From the NCBI GenBank assembly GCA_027422505.1, contig JAPQWV010000415.1, positions 248,001 through 312,000 of the forward strand: a stretch of 64,000 bases of DNA, given 5' to 3'. The position numbers and the translations under genes are program-made. A model generated the notes under the pieces. That model was not told the DNA's origin and made no database searches. It saw only the letters and a list, made by a program, of their open reading frames with translations. Each line of letters begins with the position of its first letter. Position 1 is the first letter of the stretch. This DNA comes from Craterostigma plantagineum. Its lineage: Eukaryota; Streptophyta; Magnoliopsida; Lamiales; Linderniaceae. Positions 42,164-54,245 of the stretch are shown piece by piece.

Positions 42164-43276
42164 ATGGCGGACCACCGAGTGCCCGTCCATAACATTCCCG
42201 AGGAGGAACCATCACTTCAAGACCTCCTCAAGAATGCCGCGCTAGGCGGTACGGAGTCGGCGATTGTCATCCCGCCGATCGAGAACAACAATTTCGAGCT
42301 GAAGCACTCTTGGCTTCAGATGATATTTCAGAGTGCCCATTTTGAGGGCAACCCAGATGACAACCCTTACTCCCATCTGAAGGCGTTTCTAACGGTGACC
42401 GACACTATCAAGATCAACGGTGTCCCAGGCGATGCAATCAAATTGATGCTGTTTCTGTTCTCGCTCAAGTTCAGAGCGAGAGACTGGTTGGATATGTTGC
42501 CGCCTAGATCGATCACTACCTGGGAGGAGATGCGAGCCACCTTCATCAACCACTACTTCCCACTCACAAAGGTGTTAAGATTGAAGACGGAGATTTCTCT
42601 GTTCCACCAGAAGGACTCCAAAAACTTGTATGAGGTGTGGGAGCGTTACAAGGCGCTACTGAAGAGGTGCCCCCAGCACGGGATGTCGAAGGCAGCCCAG
42701 ATCAACCGATTCCACGAGGGTCTCAATGATCAGACGGTCCATATGTTAGACGGAGCCGCAGGAGGAGGGCTCGTGAAGCTCAACGCCACCGACGCGTGGA
42801 ATTTGATTGAGGACTACTCGAGGAATAGTTTCATGAGGGGCAATACCAGGTTGAAGACGACAGGCGTCTTTGGAGTGAGCGAGGAGACGGCCACTAACGC
42901 TAAGATCGAGGCGCTCCAGCAATATCTCGCCTCGACGAACTCTCAGTTGCAGACGGTGATTGGTGCATTGCTTCCCAACTCCGGGCAGACTCAGCCCGTG
43001 AACGCCGTGACCACCACCACACCGACACAGAACACGCCTTACGTACCATTTTGCGGAATTTGCGGCGCAGCCCACGAGACCTCAGATTGACAACTTGGGC
43101 AGCCGCTGGAACACGTAGATTAGCGAAGTTTCCAGCCTCGGGCACATCCAAACCTGGCATACGGGAATCAGAACCATCAGAGCCAAGGACCACCAGGATT
43201 TCAGCCCAGACCTTTCGGATTCCAGAACGGGCCACCACGACAGTACCAGAACGCGCCCGCGTGAGGATCCGACGAC
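42164..43276 (+). pseudogene. Athila-type gag of G, N-terminal and middle part
   Basis: Frame 42164-43090 (308 codons) has the gag domain: ENNNFELKHSWLQMIFQSAHFEGNPDDNPYSHLKAFLTVTDTIKINGV, DWLDMLPPRSITTWEEMRATFINHYFP and HQKDSKNLYEVWERYKALLKRCPQHG. A partial CxxC cluster (CGICGAAHE) ends it at TGA 43088. Reading on in the same frame, two more stops occur before 43277. The gap is Pro/Gln-rich and codon-like, so this is one gag broken by three nonsense codons. Confidence 0.87.
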
Positions 43277-44002
43277 ATGAGGGAGATGAAGGACATGATG
43301 AAGACACTCCTCACGAATTTCAGTAGCACCACCGCGGCCCACGAGAGCCGTATGACGAAGATGGAGGAGTATATGGAGGCGAACGACTTGCGTGCTCAGA
43401 ACACAGATGCCTCGCTCAAAAAGCTGGAGCAGCAAATGGGCCAGATGGCGAAGCAGTTGGCTGGGCGTACCCAGGGATCGCTCCCAAGCTACACCGAGCC
43501 GAATCCTAAGGAGTACTGCAAGGCGGTGACGCTAAGGAATGGGCGAGAATTGCAAGAAGTGCCCGCCAAAAAGAAGGCCAAGGAGAATGCCAACTTTGAG
43601 AGCCACGATGAGCCCGAAGTTGAGGAGATCGGGGGCGACGATGTCAAGGAGGCCGACGCTGAGAAGGAGAAGGTCGAGCCCGAGAAGGAAAAGGTGACGG
43701 AGATCCAGCGGCCACCAGTGAAGCCATACCAGCCGAAGATCCCATACCCGGCTCGACTGAAGAAGGACAAGAACGAGGCTCAGTTTGGTAAATTTATGGG
43801 TATGTGTAAAGAGTTGCGTATTAACTTACCTTTTGTTGAAGCTATTACGCAGATGCCCAGCTTCGCCAAGTTCTTGAAGGACTTGCTGACGAACAGAAGG
43901 AAGCTCGAACACGTCTCCACCGTCTGCACGGACAAAAAGCCAATTTTTCAGCCCGAAAGCTTCACGATTGTGAACACGAAGAAACCAGGCCGTGAACTTC
44001 CA
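43277..44002 (+). pseudogene. Athila-type gag C-terminal part of G
   Basis: Same frame as 42164-43090. It contains a coiled-coil-like MREMKDMMKTLLTNF ... LKKLEQQMGQMAKQLAGR segment and a TLRNGREL block, then an acidic Glu/Lys stretch. The conserved FGKFMGMCKELRINLPFVEAITQMPSFAKFLKDLLTNRRKLE region follows. The expected ECSAIL block is missing, and sequence from about 43935 no longer resembles gag. The last codons, to 44047, are fortuitous and run into H. Confidence 0.82.
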
Positions 44003-45262
44003 TGTGACCATATTAAAAGTCAAGCACAACATAGAAAACGACTTTAGCAAGTTGAGGGCGAAACTTGCATCCAATTCATTGTAAAGATCACGCTTGAAAT
44101 AATATTTCTGCATAGGACAAGGCAATTAACGCAAAGACTGCTCAAAAGATATTGGTGGCTGCACAAGTCTGTGAAGATGATATTTTCTCATCGTTGAGGG
44201 GCTCAAGAAAGATGATGAAGGAATGAAGGAAAACTCTATATAAAGAGCCAACGTGAGGAAGTGAGAAAAATGGAAGAAAGGTACGTGAAAGATACACAAT
44301 TCAAGCTCACATACATACGTACACGTTGCCTTTAAAAACCCAAAAACACATATTTAGTTGCTCACCACACGTTCGATCAAAGTACTTAACGGAGAACGTG
44401 GATTAACTTCAGACTCGAATTCAGGGAAGTATTTATGATATCTTCGATGTTAATTGTGTTCTTTCTGGAGATGATGATGAGTAGCTACATCTATTGTATA
44501 TGAGATGAGATGGACCCTAGCGTGACCCATCGTATGTTTACGTGTATTTGATGTTTTGCTACTGTTATGACTCGTTTATGAAGCATATGATTTTGATTAT
44601 GTCTATGTGATTGAAATTTTTTGGTTAGCTCGATCGTATCCGTGTGATTAAGTTAACGTAGTTGGGAAATCGTATGCTACACTCGAGAGAGGGGCGAACG
44701 ATTAGACCACTCGTAAACGTGCGGAATAAACTCATCGTTAGAGATAGGTTGAACTACCCGTCAGATTAGTGTCAAATCTAATAGCGGGATTCACCGAACC
44801 TTAATGCAATCTTCGGTTAAGTAGTTAGGGAAGCTTGCCCAGCCGCTTAATTTGTTGATTAGCTGTTTACGATCATTTTAAGGTAAGGCACAGTTTCGTC
44901 AGCTATATAACTCATATGCATGTAGTAGGAATCTCCACGATCTAATGATAGCATTGCTTGTGTACATTTGTATTTGTTTAGATCGAGCTACGGGGATTCG
45001 TTGTCTCAAATACGTTTGTTTTCATAAGGATTTCCTCTCGGTACGATTTTATTATGTCGTATTTCTAAGTATTGTCATTTACCGTTTCAAGCACCAAAAA
45101 TATGTACTAGGATATTTAAGCAAAAGTTTCTCCTAGGTACATCGTGGGATTCGATACTCGAATACGTGCTACTTCTATGCTATTTCGATAGGTGCACTTG
45201 CCTGTTGAGCGTAGGATAGTTCGTTAGTATTCGTTTATTTCATAACTCGATCCGCTCGATCA
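44003..45262 (+). repeat. Probable 5' LTR of H
   Basis: Non-coding DNA between the G gag and the H primer site. It has a TATA box at 44237 and ends gatca, seven bases before the PBS, like the G LTR. It shows no palindromic array. The start is a guess within about 70 bp. Confidence 0.55.
44237..44245 (+). promoter_or_regulatory. TATA box of the H LTR
   Basis: tatataaag, about 235 bp from the assumed LTR start, a reasonable U3 length. Confidence 0.5.
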
Positions 45263-45268
45263 AGTTTT

Positions 45269-45285
45269 TGGCCCGTTGCCGGGGA
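45269..45285 (+). other. Primer-binding site of H with one missing base
   Basis: tggcccgttgccgggga lacks one base of the Asp-tRNA site that is complete in G. Confidence 0.75.
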
Positions 45286-45379
45286 ACTATAGAAAAACCT
45301 TAGTTTATTATTCTACCTATATATTATTTAATATTAGTATTTTCGCTTAATCGGAAATGTTTCGGTCTAGGTATGTGTA

Positions 45380-46420
45380 CTTCGGTGCATCACCCGAGGG
45401 AGTCCTTCGTTACCAATCGTTGAAGGAGACCCGGAGATTGAAAGGACCTTTCGAAGCAACCTAGGAGAAAATGCTAGGCGAGTCGAAGTAACGACTGAAA
45501 TGTTGGAGCAGAATCGCGAAGAGATGCCATTAGAAAAGAGAGAACCTCCAATGAGAGAGTTGTGGAGAAACAATGCCATATGGACGGTTGGCTGAGCGAT
45601 AGTCCTTCCTCAAGTCCCGAACAATTTTGAGCTCAAACATCATTGGCTCCAAATGCTTCAGACGAAAGGTCAATATGATGGACTCTTTGAGGAAGACGCT
45701 TATCGCCACATCCAAGACTTCTTATCCGTCGCCGATGCAATACCGGTACAAGGCGTTAGCCCCGAAGCCATTCGACTCTACCTGTTTCCATTCTCTCTAT
45801 GCGGCAATGCCAATGAGTGGTTTAACCTACTCCCGAAACGATCTATTACCACTTGGGGCTAGATGCATGCCACCTTCATCAATTATTTCTCCCCACCTGC
45901 CAAGGCTCTCAAATTAAAAATGGACCTGATCTCATTCAAGCAAAAGGAGGGCGAAAATCTATAGGAAGTTTGGACTAGAATCAAGGCACTCTTGAACCTT
46001 TTCCTCAACACGGGATGACAAAGAGTGAGCAAATTCAGCGGTTCCATGAATCGCTGAACGATCTACCGTACAATTATTGGACGGAGCATGCAACGAAGGA
46101 CTTTGTAATCTCAGCGCCATGGAGGGCTGGAATCTTGTCAAAGATTACAGCGCAAACAGTTTCCGATGCGGGAGTTCGAGCAGTAGGGGTAAAGCACCGG
46201 GTATGTACGACGTCGCTGAAACTACCGCGATCAATGCCAAGTTCGACGCCCTGCAACAACAAATGCAGACTTTGACGACTGTGCTCTTGCCCTATGAAGC
46301 CGACCGTTAGTGCTGCCAATTGAAACCCACACCGAGGACTTCGACAACTATTGTGCCTTCTCATTTGTATCCGATGTATACTCCACCATGCACTATATGA
46401 GGAGGAAGCCACGATGCAAC
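45380..46420 (+). pseudogene. Athila-type gag of H, N-terminal part
   Basis: Fragments in several frames match G: NNFELKHHWLQML, QYDGLFEEDAYRHIQDFLSVADAIPVQGVSPEAIRLYLFPFSLCGNANEWFNLLPKRSITTW (45653-45862), then EGWNLVKDYSANSF and TTAINAKFDALQQQMQTL (46077-46310). Stops and frameshifts occur about every 100-200 bases. It is more decayed than the gag of G. Confidence 0.8.
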
Positions 46421-47045
46421 CCACTGCCTAGCCACTAGACCAACAGAGCAAGTCTATTACATAGGAAACTACCAGGTCAGCGAAACTTCATTCCAAATCG
46501 AGTTCATCCAAACCTGGCCTATGGGAATCAACAACAAGCTCCACTGGGATTTCAAAATCAAAGGTCGCATGGATACCACGGTGGAAGTTCCGAAGTTGCC
46601 CCTGAAGGACGCGGTGATAAGCTAGAGGGGATGCTCGAGAAGCTAATGGGAAAGCTCATCTCTCGCTTGGACAATCAAGAGGCATGGTTGCAAAACACCG
46701 AGTCTTCCCTACGGTCCTTGGAGAAATGGGTTGGACAGATTAATTCCATACCCAGCGAGACAAAGAAGAGGAGACTATATCTAAGCCACATGTCAAGGCG
46801 TATCAACCAAAAATTCCATACTCAGCGAGACTCAAAAAGGACATCATGGACGACCAGTTTGGTAAATTTCTTGTAATTTTTAATCACCTACATATTAATT
46901 TACCTTTTGTTGAAGCTCTTGTGCAGATGTTCCGCTGGGCAAAGTTTTTAAAGGATCTTATCACAAACAAACGTAAGCTCGAAGACGTGTCCACAGTCGA
47001 ACTACGAGGGGAGTGCTCTGCGATCCTACAAAGCAAAATATCGAG
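46421..47045 (+). pseudogene. Athila-type gag C-terminal part of H
   Basis: Frame 46631-46876 carries MLEKLMGKLISRLDNQEAWLQNTESSLRSLEKWVGQI, a coiled-coil region. Frame 46846-47070 has FGKFLVIFNHLHINLPFVEALVQM, KFLKDLITNKRKLEDVSTVELRGECSAILQSK and the KFPGV end. This holds the ECSAIL block that G lacks. A frameshift separates it from the protease ORF. Confidence 0.8.
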
Positions 47046-47396
47046 GAAGTTAAAGTTCCCGGGAGTTTGATTATACCTTGTTTAATAGGCGATCTTGTAG
47101 TGCATAAGGCATTGGCCGAACTAGGTGCAAGTGTAAATTTAATGCCATATTCGATGTTTAAGAAACTTGGCTTAGGAGAACCCAAACCAACTAGGATGAG
47201 TGTAAAATTAGCGGATAGATCGGTTAAGTATCCTAGGGGTATTATCGAAGACGTTCTTGTTAAAGTCGATAAATTTATCATTCCTGCAGATTTCGTAATT
47301 CTTGACATGGAAGAAGATGAAAATATTCCTCTAATATTAGGAAGGCCATTCCTCGCTACCGTAGGGCTATGGTCGATGTTCGTACCGGAACATTGA
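47013..47396 (+). pseudogene. Aspartic protease region of H
   Basis: The 127-residue frame contains VHKALAELGASVNLMPYSMFKKLGLGEPKPTRMSVKLADRS and, further on, DFVILDMEEDENIPLILGRPFLATV. This is the retropepsin fold of Athila-type elements. Where I expect the active site DLGAS, this copy reads ELGAS, so the catalytic Asp is replaced by Glu. The frame ends after a one-base shift near 47370. Confidence 0.83.
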
Positions 47397-47711
47397 CATT
47401 AACTATATACAGTGAGCAAGTGACATTTGATATGGCCGAGTCCATGAACAATGCCGAGAAGTTAGACGATAAGTGCTTTTATATCGATGCATGGAATGAA
47501 TTCTTATCGTTGCAGGGACTCTCGCAGCCCGATTCCTTCATCTCGAAGCAAGTAATAGAGGAAAACGAGGAACTCCATAAGAAAGATGCGAACGATGACC
47601 TACCCCATGATGTTGCCCAAGCAGATGTAGGTGAGAATGGCAATGAGGAACCAACGATTGAGGTGAGCAACGAAGAAAATTGCGGGAAAAGCTCGGTTGA
47701 GGAACCACCAA
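47369..47711 (+). pseudogene. Protease-RT linker of H, cut by I
   Basis: This frame continues from the protease (VDVRTGTLTLTIYSEQVTFDMAESM) into an acidic linker rich in Glu and Asn. Its last codons run into the start of I, creating a false ATG-TAG end at 47711-47716. The linker resumes after I at 63660. Confidence 0.75.
47707..47711. other. Target-site duplication of I (accaa; second copy 63660-63664)
   Basis: accaa directly precedes I and directly follows it. H coding sequence continues across the gap, which supports a clean insertion. Confidence 0.9.
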
Positions 47712-48062
47712 TGTAGAATATCAATTTTAGATGTGCTTTGATTTCATTAGTTGTCCTTGTAACTAGGGGCTTTATTTGTAGTTGTCCGTAGATTAGGACT
47801 TGAATTGTATTTATACCAAGTATGTATGGTATAAATAATTGTACACACTTCTGCTTAATAGAGAAAGTTTTAGAATTTGATCAGAAGGGCTGCCAATTCA
47901 TATTCTAGAGAGGGAAACACAAAGGACTTTCTCACAGTAGTAAAATTGTCTCTCGATTCTTCAATTAAGTTTTTCGATGGAAATTTGATTCTCGATAATT
48001 ACGATCGAATTACTTAGAATTCATGCGTAGGATCTTAGAGTTGATAATATAGGGACCTAACA
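47712..48062 (+). repeat. 5' LTR of I
   Basis: 351 bp, TGTAGAATATC to GACCTAACA. A TATA-like ggtataaataa lies near 47830. Confidence 0.9.
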
Positions 48063-48090
48063 ATTCATTTCAGAGCAGATTCGTATCTTT
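48063..48090 (+). other. Degenerate primer-binding site of I
   Basis: After the LTR, tttcagagcagattcg resembles the initiator Met tRNA site (TGGTATCAGAGC plus following bases). The first part is altered. Confidence 0.5.
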
Positions 48091-49133
48091 TTGAAGCTGA
48101 ATTGTTAGATTTGATCGAAATTGAATTTTGAAAAGTTTCTCGATCACTCGAAGAACATTTTGGTGCGAAACTGGGATTTCGATCTAATGGATCAATTCTG
48201 TGGTTATTTGAAATAATTTTGATGTCTATGTGCTCGTAATAGTGTTAGAAATCATTTGCGATTCGATCGGTGTCAAATTAAAACACTGAATTTGTGATTT
48301 TCGATTCTGCTTTAGTTACTGTTTCCGATTGAACATGATGAACTTGTGCTGATTTTGCTTAATTTGCTATATTTTGCTTCATAACATGTTTAATTGTCTG
48401 TTCGCGCATATTTAGTATATAGATTTGAGCAGTTACCTGCAATTTCACTGCCTAATTTACTGTTTCTGTTTGAATTTGTGTCAAAATCGTATTCTGTATT
48501 TAACTGTTACATTCCAATTTTTGTCGCTAAGTCTTCGATCGAAATTAATTTCTCGATCAAAAAACTCCGTGCGAGAAATTTTGCTCAATTAGAGTAAGGA
48601 TTAGGAACAGAAGTCGCTGCCGCTAAGAGCGATTTACGCGAAAAAATTTCCCGAGCGTTCTTTTAGCGAGAATTTTGTCGAGAGACTTATAATAGATTTT
48701 GCGAGCGTAAGATTTTCCATCGAAAAACTTTCTCAGTCAGACTTTCAAGTTTGACCAAGCGAAAAATCATTTGCGCTCGTAAAGCTTTTTCGGTGAACCA
48801 ATTTATTTTGACTCAGCGAAAACTTACTAACAGTACTGTTTCTTATCGATCAAAATAATTCACGCACTGGAAAAGTTTCTCGACCGAAAGAGTTGAAGCA
48901 AATTTTCTCGCTCGATAAATTTTCGCCAACTATACTTATCACGTGAAAACAGTAACACGTTTTATTTCGAAGAAAATATTTTTGATAAAACTTTAAAGAT
49001 TGAATAAAAAATAATTCTCGATTATTTTCGAATCAAACGCTACTAACAATCTGCTATTTGTGAAGCACATTACACCGAAATTCATCAATCAAAACACCAA
49101 ACGAAAATCCTTCATGAACTCTACAAATAATGA
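48091..49133 (+). promoter_or_regulatory. 5' leader of I
   Basis: About 1 kb without an ORF. It carries many ctcgatca/ctcgatcg-type words, mostly beside aaaa or tttt runs, densest at 48530-49030. It matches the reversed leader of A. Confidence 0.7.
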
Positions 49134-50240
49134 ATGGATGCTTACACGCTTGGAAACGACAATCATCCGCCAATCTTGAAACGCGGCGAATACACTGTCT
49201 AAAGCCAATCTTGAAACGACAATCGTCCGCCAATCACTCACTTGAGGAAGGTCCAGCTCAGTTCTGGGTCAACGTACCAGGCGACAACACAACCAATCCT
49301 CCTATTCCCACTACTAGATGAGCCAGGGAATACACGGCTAAGGAAAGGGCCCGAGCTAAGGCCGATCTAATAGCCAAGAACACACTCATGCAAGGCATCC
49401 CAATTGACATCTACAGACAAATAGGCAGCCTTCCAACGGCTAAACGAATGTGGGATGAACTGTATCGAATGATGCAAAGAATGGAAGTGGGCATCAAGGC
49501 CAAGAAGGCAAACATTCTCACGGCTTACGACTCCTTCAGAGCTTACATGATCTTTATTAGAGATACCTCACAACAACTATATGAGGAAAATATAAATCAC
49601 CAAGACGAACATGGAGACGAACATCAGATTTCTATCCTCTGTGCCCTCAGAATGGAAGAAAATATCCACTCAGATAAGACAAACAAAGATCTCGAGGAGT
49701 TGGATATCCAAGCCATGTTCGATAATCTCGCACAGCACGAGGAAGATATGAGCAAAATTTAGAAGGAACAGGAGGGCAAGCTGATCGAAGACACAGTTGC
49801 CCTAGCCTCAGAGAAACGGGGTTCAAAGCCAAGAAAAGAGAAGATCAACAGGCCTCCCACCCCTTCAGAGTCTGAAGATGAATCAGACTCAGATGTGGAG
49901 CCAAATATAAAAGCGCTGGGAAAGCACTTGGTTCTAATTGGAAAAATGATGAGCAAGCAATACTTAAAGAAAAAGTCCTCATCATCAGCCAACCGACTTC
50001 GGACTTCAAGCTAAAAGAACAAAGAACGTACACCTGAGATCTCCGAAGTCAAGAACACCAAAGAGCTGAACAAGTGCTTTAACTGCGGCAAATCAGGTCA
50101 CTATGCCAGAGAGTGCACTCTCCAAAAGAAGAAAGATGCCAATTACTACTACAAGAAACTTCAGCTCACAAAGTAGAAAGAGGATGGAGTAGCTCTGATG
50201 GCTGAACAAGACCCTGGCTCGAAGACACGTGAAGCTCTGA
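49134..50240 (+). pseudogene. Copia gag of I with CCHC knuckle
   Basis: The ATG at 49134 (MDAYTLGNDNHPP) matches the start of A. A short internal rearrangement follows: the clause aatcttgaaacg ... cgccaatc occurs twice and replaces the part that in A encodes the FLNFIELKDQADDL block. The remaining gag (EEGPAQFWVNVPGDN, TLMQGIPIDIYRQIGSLPTAKRMWDELY, QRMEVGIKAKKANILTAYDSFRA) and the C-terminal acidic part (49388-50030) are readable across several stops. The zinc knuckle CFNCGKSGHYAREC lies near 50067-50110. Confidence 0.85.
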
Positions 50241-50339
50241 AGAGGATAATCTAGCCCTCATGGCCCGCCTGGACGAAAACTCAGATGCGGAAATCTCAAT
50301 CAAACGAACGATGACCAAGCATCCTAACTGTCACATGAG

Positions 50340-52160
50340 GTAGTCTCTCCTTCCACATTGTTGACCATGTTAGAATCGTATCAACAAGCATACACTAACT
50401 GGAACGTGAGAAGAAAAGTGTAAAGGAAGTAGAAAAGGAATTATCTTAAGTCTCATGAAAGAATAGCTAGTCTCGAGGCTGAACTTAGGAGCTCTAGTGT
50501 CAAAATAGAAGAACTATCCAATAGTCCCATTATTAGCGAGACTAAGTATATTTCCTTAGAGAAGCATAGGTCAATTGTAAAAAGATTTAGAAGACAAGCT
50601 TGAGAACAACTACAATTGCCTGGTTAGAAACCTCAACGAGAAAGCCAGCCTCAATTGCAGGATAACATATACTGCTACTAAGGTCACTAACTTAGAAGAC
50701 CAATTAGTTAAATCCAATACAGAAGTTAGTGGACTAGTTACAGAACTAGATGCCTGTAAAGCCGCCAAACTAACGGTGCAAAACAACTATGCTCTCTTAG
50801 GCGACGAACGTAAGAGACTATACTCCAAGCTTAAGAAATTAGAAGATCTTCTTGTAACAACGGATCAAACTGATCAGACTATATTCTTGAACCAGCCCAA
50901 GGACTTAGAATTTTATGATTATAAGTTTGGCTTAGGCTTTGAGAATCCACGTTGCTTGACGAAAGTTGACTGCAAACAACTTTACGATGTCAAGTACATG
51001 GGTTTAGGACTAACAAATCTTATAGCTTTTATTAACGCAAAAGAAATAGATGCTTTAGAAGAAGCCAAGAGAAAAGCCAAGACTAGGGCTGAAATTACCT
51101 TTTCTTACACCGAATTGAATCAAAGTGCAAAACTAGGGAACTTCCCAAGGGCTGGAGCTTTGAGTCAATTTATCTTCCCGAAGATCGTTCTAGATAGGAG
51201 GAAGTTCCAAACCACCATTATGAAAATTCTCTCTATGTACCCCCTATTGTTAGGAAATAGAAGGGTTAAGAGCCTCTTTAGTGAAAGTACGAGAGAATTT
51301 TGAAGCGGAAAAGAAAACGTTCCTAAAAGAGATGGAAAATCTCAAAACTTCCTCTTTATCCCTAACCATTTCTCACGCATCTCCCTCATAAGATAAAGTT
51401 ATTTTGAAAAGCGTAAAGAAAAAAATCGCCTTTCAAAGAACAAAAATCGAAGTAATGTTCTAAAAAATGCTATCTCTAACCCGTTTTTCACTACGTATAT
51501 AGGGAGCGTAGTCAAGGAGCTAGAGAAATCAAAGGCGAGAGTGTCTAGCTTAGAAATAAAGGAGTCTCTAGATGTTAAAATTCCAAGCTTATCACCTCCA
51601 TCTGTAAAAATAAATGACACTCGTACAAATAAAAGAGTTGTTTCTTCTCTCAAAGTAATTGTTTCAACTTCTTCCTTAAAGCCTACCACACTTAGAAGAA
51701 CTAACTTTGAAATAGGTTCTTCTTCTACAATACGAAACTCTCATTCTAAAGCAAATGCATCTAGGATGAGTCATAGGAAACAAGATCCAGCCATTAAGAA
51801 GGCTTACAGTGATATTCATGCTTGTTCTCACCCAAGGTCTCCTGTAAAGATCGAATCCCCCAAGCACCTTAGAAGACTATCCCATGAAAAGATCTTTTCC
51901 ACGCTCAAACCTACCAAAGCATTTGTCCGTGCTGAATATTAATTTTCCCTGTCAGGTTCAACCTAAATGGGTTCCTAAATCTCCACCTAAAAAGAAGAAA
52001 GCCAAAAAGGCCAAGTCTTCTAGAAAGGGTAAACCCACATCAACTTCTTCGAAGTTGACTTTGGTTGTTAAAGCTCCTACTTGCACTAATCTAGGAATCA
52101 TATCTCAACTATCATCTACATCTGCTAATCTGAGAGGACCCATACAAGTGGGTACCTAAA
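50340..52160 (+). pseudogene. Gag-protease linker with coiled coil, element I
   Basis: Frame 50776-51303 has the family-typical ALLGDERKRLYSKLKKLEDL ... LEFYDYKFGLGFENPRCLTKVDCKQLYDVKYMG block. Frame 51541-51942 is basic and serine-rich, and 51884-52159 is lysine-rich (PPKKKKAKKAKSSRKGK), which could bind nucleic acid. It is the same order as in A and B. No enzyme motif is present. Confidence 0.65.
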
Positions 52161-52189
52161 GCCTTCTAATTTGATTTTATAGATCCATC

Positions 52190-52640
52190 ATGTGTGGTAC
52201 TTCGACTCTGGTTGCTCCACACACATGATGGGAAATCAAGAGCTAATGAGCAACTACCAAGACCGACCAAATGAAAAAGTCAGATTTGGGAACAACTGCT
52301 TGGCTCCGGTTCTCGACCTCGGAGATATAATTCTGGAAAATATAACAACAAAGAATGTCTCCTACGTCGAAGGTCTCCGCCATAACTTGTTCAACATAGG
52401 TCAGTTCTGTGATCGAGGATTCCGGGTGGTCTTTCATGCTGGCCGGTGCAGAATATTGGACAGTCAGGACAAAAAACTCCTCTAAGGATTTCGGAAATCA
52501 AACCTTTGTACGATCAACCTGACGTCCCTTGACAGCTGTTTGCCTCATCTCCCAGACTGTAATTTAGAAGAACAGCTTATGGCATCAACGCAGGTCTCAT
52601 CTCAACATTAAAGCTATTGAACGTCTTTCAACGAAAAAGT
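52190..52640 (+). pseudogene. Copia protease and pre-integrase of I
   Basis: Frame 52192-52485 starts WYFDSGCSTHMMGNQELMSNYQDRPNEKVRFGN, so the active site DSG is intact. The block GDIILENITTKNVSYVEGLRHNLFNIGQFCD follows. A TAA near 52484 ends it, and the pre-integrase HQR..HLN region is recognisable only across frameshifts. Confidence 0.83.
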
Positions 52641-53500
52641 TGGTTCACGATCTTCCAACTATAGTATTACAGAGAGAGCATCAATGTTCGGCGCGTCAAC
52701 TAGGAAAAATGAAGCGAGCGTCTCATTATGTTAAACTGGTTGCTTCTACTTCACGTTCCTTGGAACTGCTACACATGGACCTCTGTGGACCAATGCAGAA
52801 ACAGAGTATCAATGGACGCAAGTACATGCTGGTTATCGTTGATGATTTCTCTCGCTACACTTGGAAGAAGTTTCTCCGAACTAAGGATGGGATAGGGGAC
52901 TTGATCGTAAATTTCGTAAACATGATTCAGAACTTACTGCAACAGACTATCCAAGTCATCCGAACGGACAACGGCACTGAGTTAAAAAACAAGTACCTCA
53001 TTGACTTTTATCAGCAACTTGGGATCAGTCAGCAATTTTCAGCCGCAAAGACACCTCAACAGAATGGGGTCGCTGAAAGGAAGAACCGAACTCTAGTGGA
53101 AGTCGCACGTACGATGCTGATTAATTCTCGCCTCCCATATTTTCTTCGGGCTGAAGCAGTAAATACCGTATGTTTCACTCAGAACAGGACGATGGTTCAA
53201 AAGCGCTTCGATAAGACTCCGTACGAGATCATTAACAAGCGAGTACCCAATATTTCCTTCTTCAAAGTCTTCGGATGCAAGTGCTTTGTGGCGAACGACA
53301 GAGAGCACCGTGCAAAGTTCGACCCTAAAGCATTCGAAGCCACTTTCGTCGGGTATTCTTAAACTTCGAAAGCGTACCGAGTATCCATCAAGTCCAACCG
53401 AACCATAAAGGAAAGCTACAATGTCACTTTCCACGATGTGGCCGAGATGACTTCTGCTCATATCAGTTCAGGACCCGTGCCAAACCAGATGGCTTATGGG
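52640..53500 (+). pseudogene. Copia integrase of I (best-preserved family-1 integrase)
   Basis: Frame 52640-53362 is open for 240 codons. The zinc ligands CSARQLGK, the catalytic aspartates in LLHMDLCGPM and VIRTDNGTELKN, and the glutamate in PQQNGVAERKNRT are all present. The C-terminal KRFDKTPYEIINKRVPNISFFKVFGCKCFVAND region follows, up to a TAA at about 53361 in the FVGYS block. This is the only family-1 integrase here with an intact catalytic triad. Confidence 0.88.
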
Positions 53501-53518
53501 AACATCAGTCCATGACCC

Positions 53519-54245
53519 GTGCCTAACCAGATTGCTTCTGAATACGACTGTTCAGAACCCGTATTCACTGGTGTGTTGGCACAAAACCAACAGAAGATGG
53601 CAACAACTCAGGATTCAACGTCAGAAGAAGCTATGAGACTTGCGTTAGAGGACTTCGACTCTCTCTTTGAGCCTACATCGGCCATACTTCATCACAGCTA
53701 CACCTTTAGTTATCCCCCACTCGGCGAGGTCGATGTACCAAGCTCTTCAAATGTTCCCACCTCACCCGATTCAGAACTATCACAGAACACTGAAGAACCT
53801 ACCATGGTTGTTCTGGAAGTAGCATCAGAATTGCTCAATTCAAGTGCAAAAATAGAACTACCTCAATCTAGTGAACAACCTCATGAGCGCAAGTGGACTC
53901 GAGCACATCCGGTTGATCAGATTATTGATGATCCTTCGAGTGGAGTACGGACAAGACATCAACAGAGTCTCTTTAGTTGCTTCATAAGCCAAAATGAGCC
54001 AACCAAGGTAGCAGATGCACTTAAAGACCCGGATTGGGCAATAGCAATACAAGACGAAATCAACCAACTCGAGCATCTCCAAGTGTGGACATTAGTACCC
54101 AGTCCGCATGGGAAAAGCATTGACTACGACGAGACATATGCACCTGTTGCCCGAACGAAGCCATCTGCCTCTTCTTGGCTTATGCGGCCCACAAAGTCTT
54201 CAAAGTCTACCAAATGGGTGTTACTCAACAGCGTGTTAAAGGAGG
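53519..54245 (+). pseudogene. Integrase-RT linker and RT N-terminal part of I
   Basis: The frame covers the acidic serine-rich linker (TSEEAMRLALEDFDSLFEP, GEVDVPSSSNVPTSPDSEL), the [47 protein letters not shown] block, and the first RT part (FKVYQM). About 110 bp that encode the WVFKNKK ... [11 protein letters not shown] block in A are deleted near 54115. The hAT-type element is inserted at 54246. Confidence 0.83.
54238..54245. other. 8-bp target-site duplication (aaaggagg; second copy 54921-54928)
   Basis: aaaggagg lies on both sides of the 675-bp insert. Eight bases is the length left by hAT transposition. Confidence 0.9.

Larger units (their letters stand above)
40326..44002 (+). mobile_element. 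Element G: Athila-type Ty3/Gypsy retrotransposon (5' part)
   Basis: A 1.4-kb LTR is followed by an Asp-tRNA primer site (tggcgccgttgccgggga at 41733) and by a gag of Athila type. The tRNA choice and the gag C-terminal block are features of the Athila/Tat branch as I know it. The element is cut at about 44000 by H; its pol and 3' LTR would lie beyond the window. Confidence 0.85.

Noticed and set aside
42746..43435. Minus-strand ORFs opposite the G gag
   Set aside because: They are antisense shadows of the GC-rich gag frame and show no domain.
43935..44050. Exact left edge and target duplication of H
   Set aside because: Several TG starts are possible and the matching 3' LTR is outside the window, so no edge can be proven.
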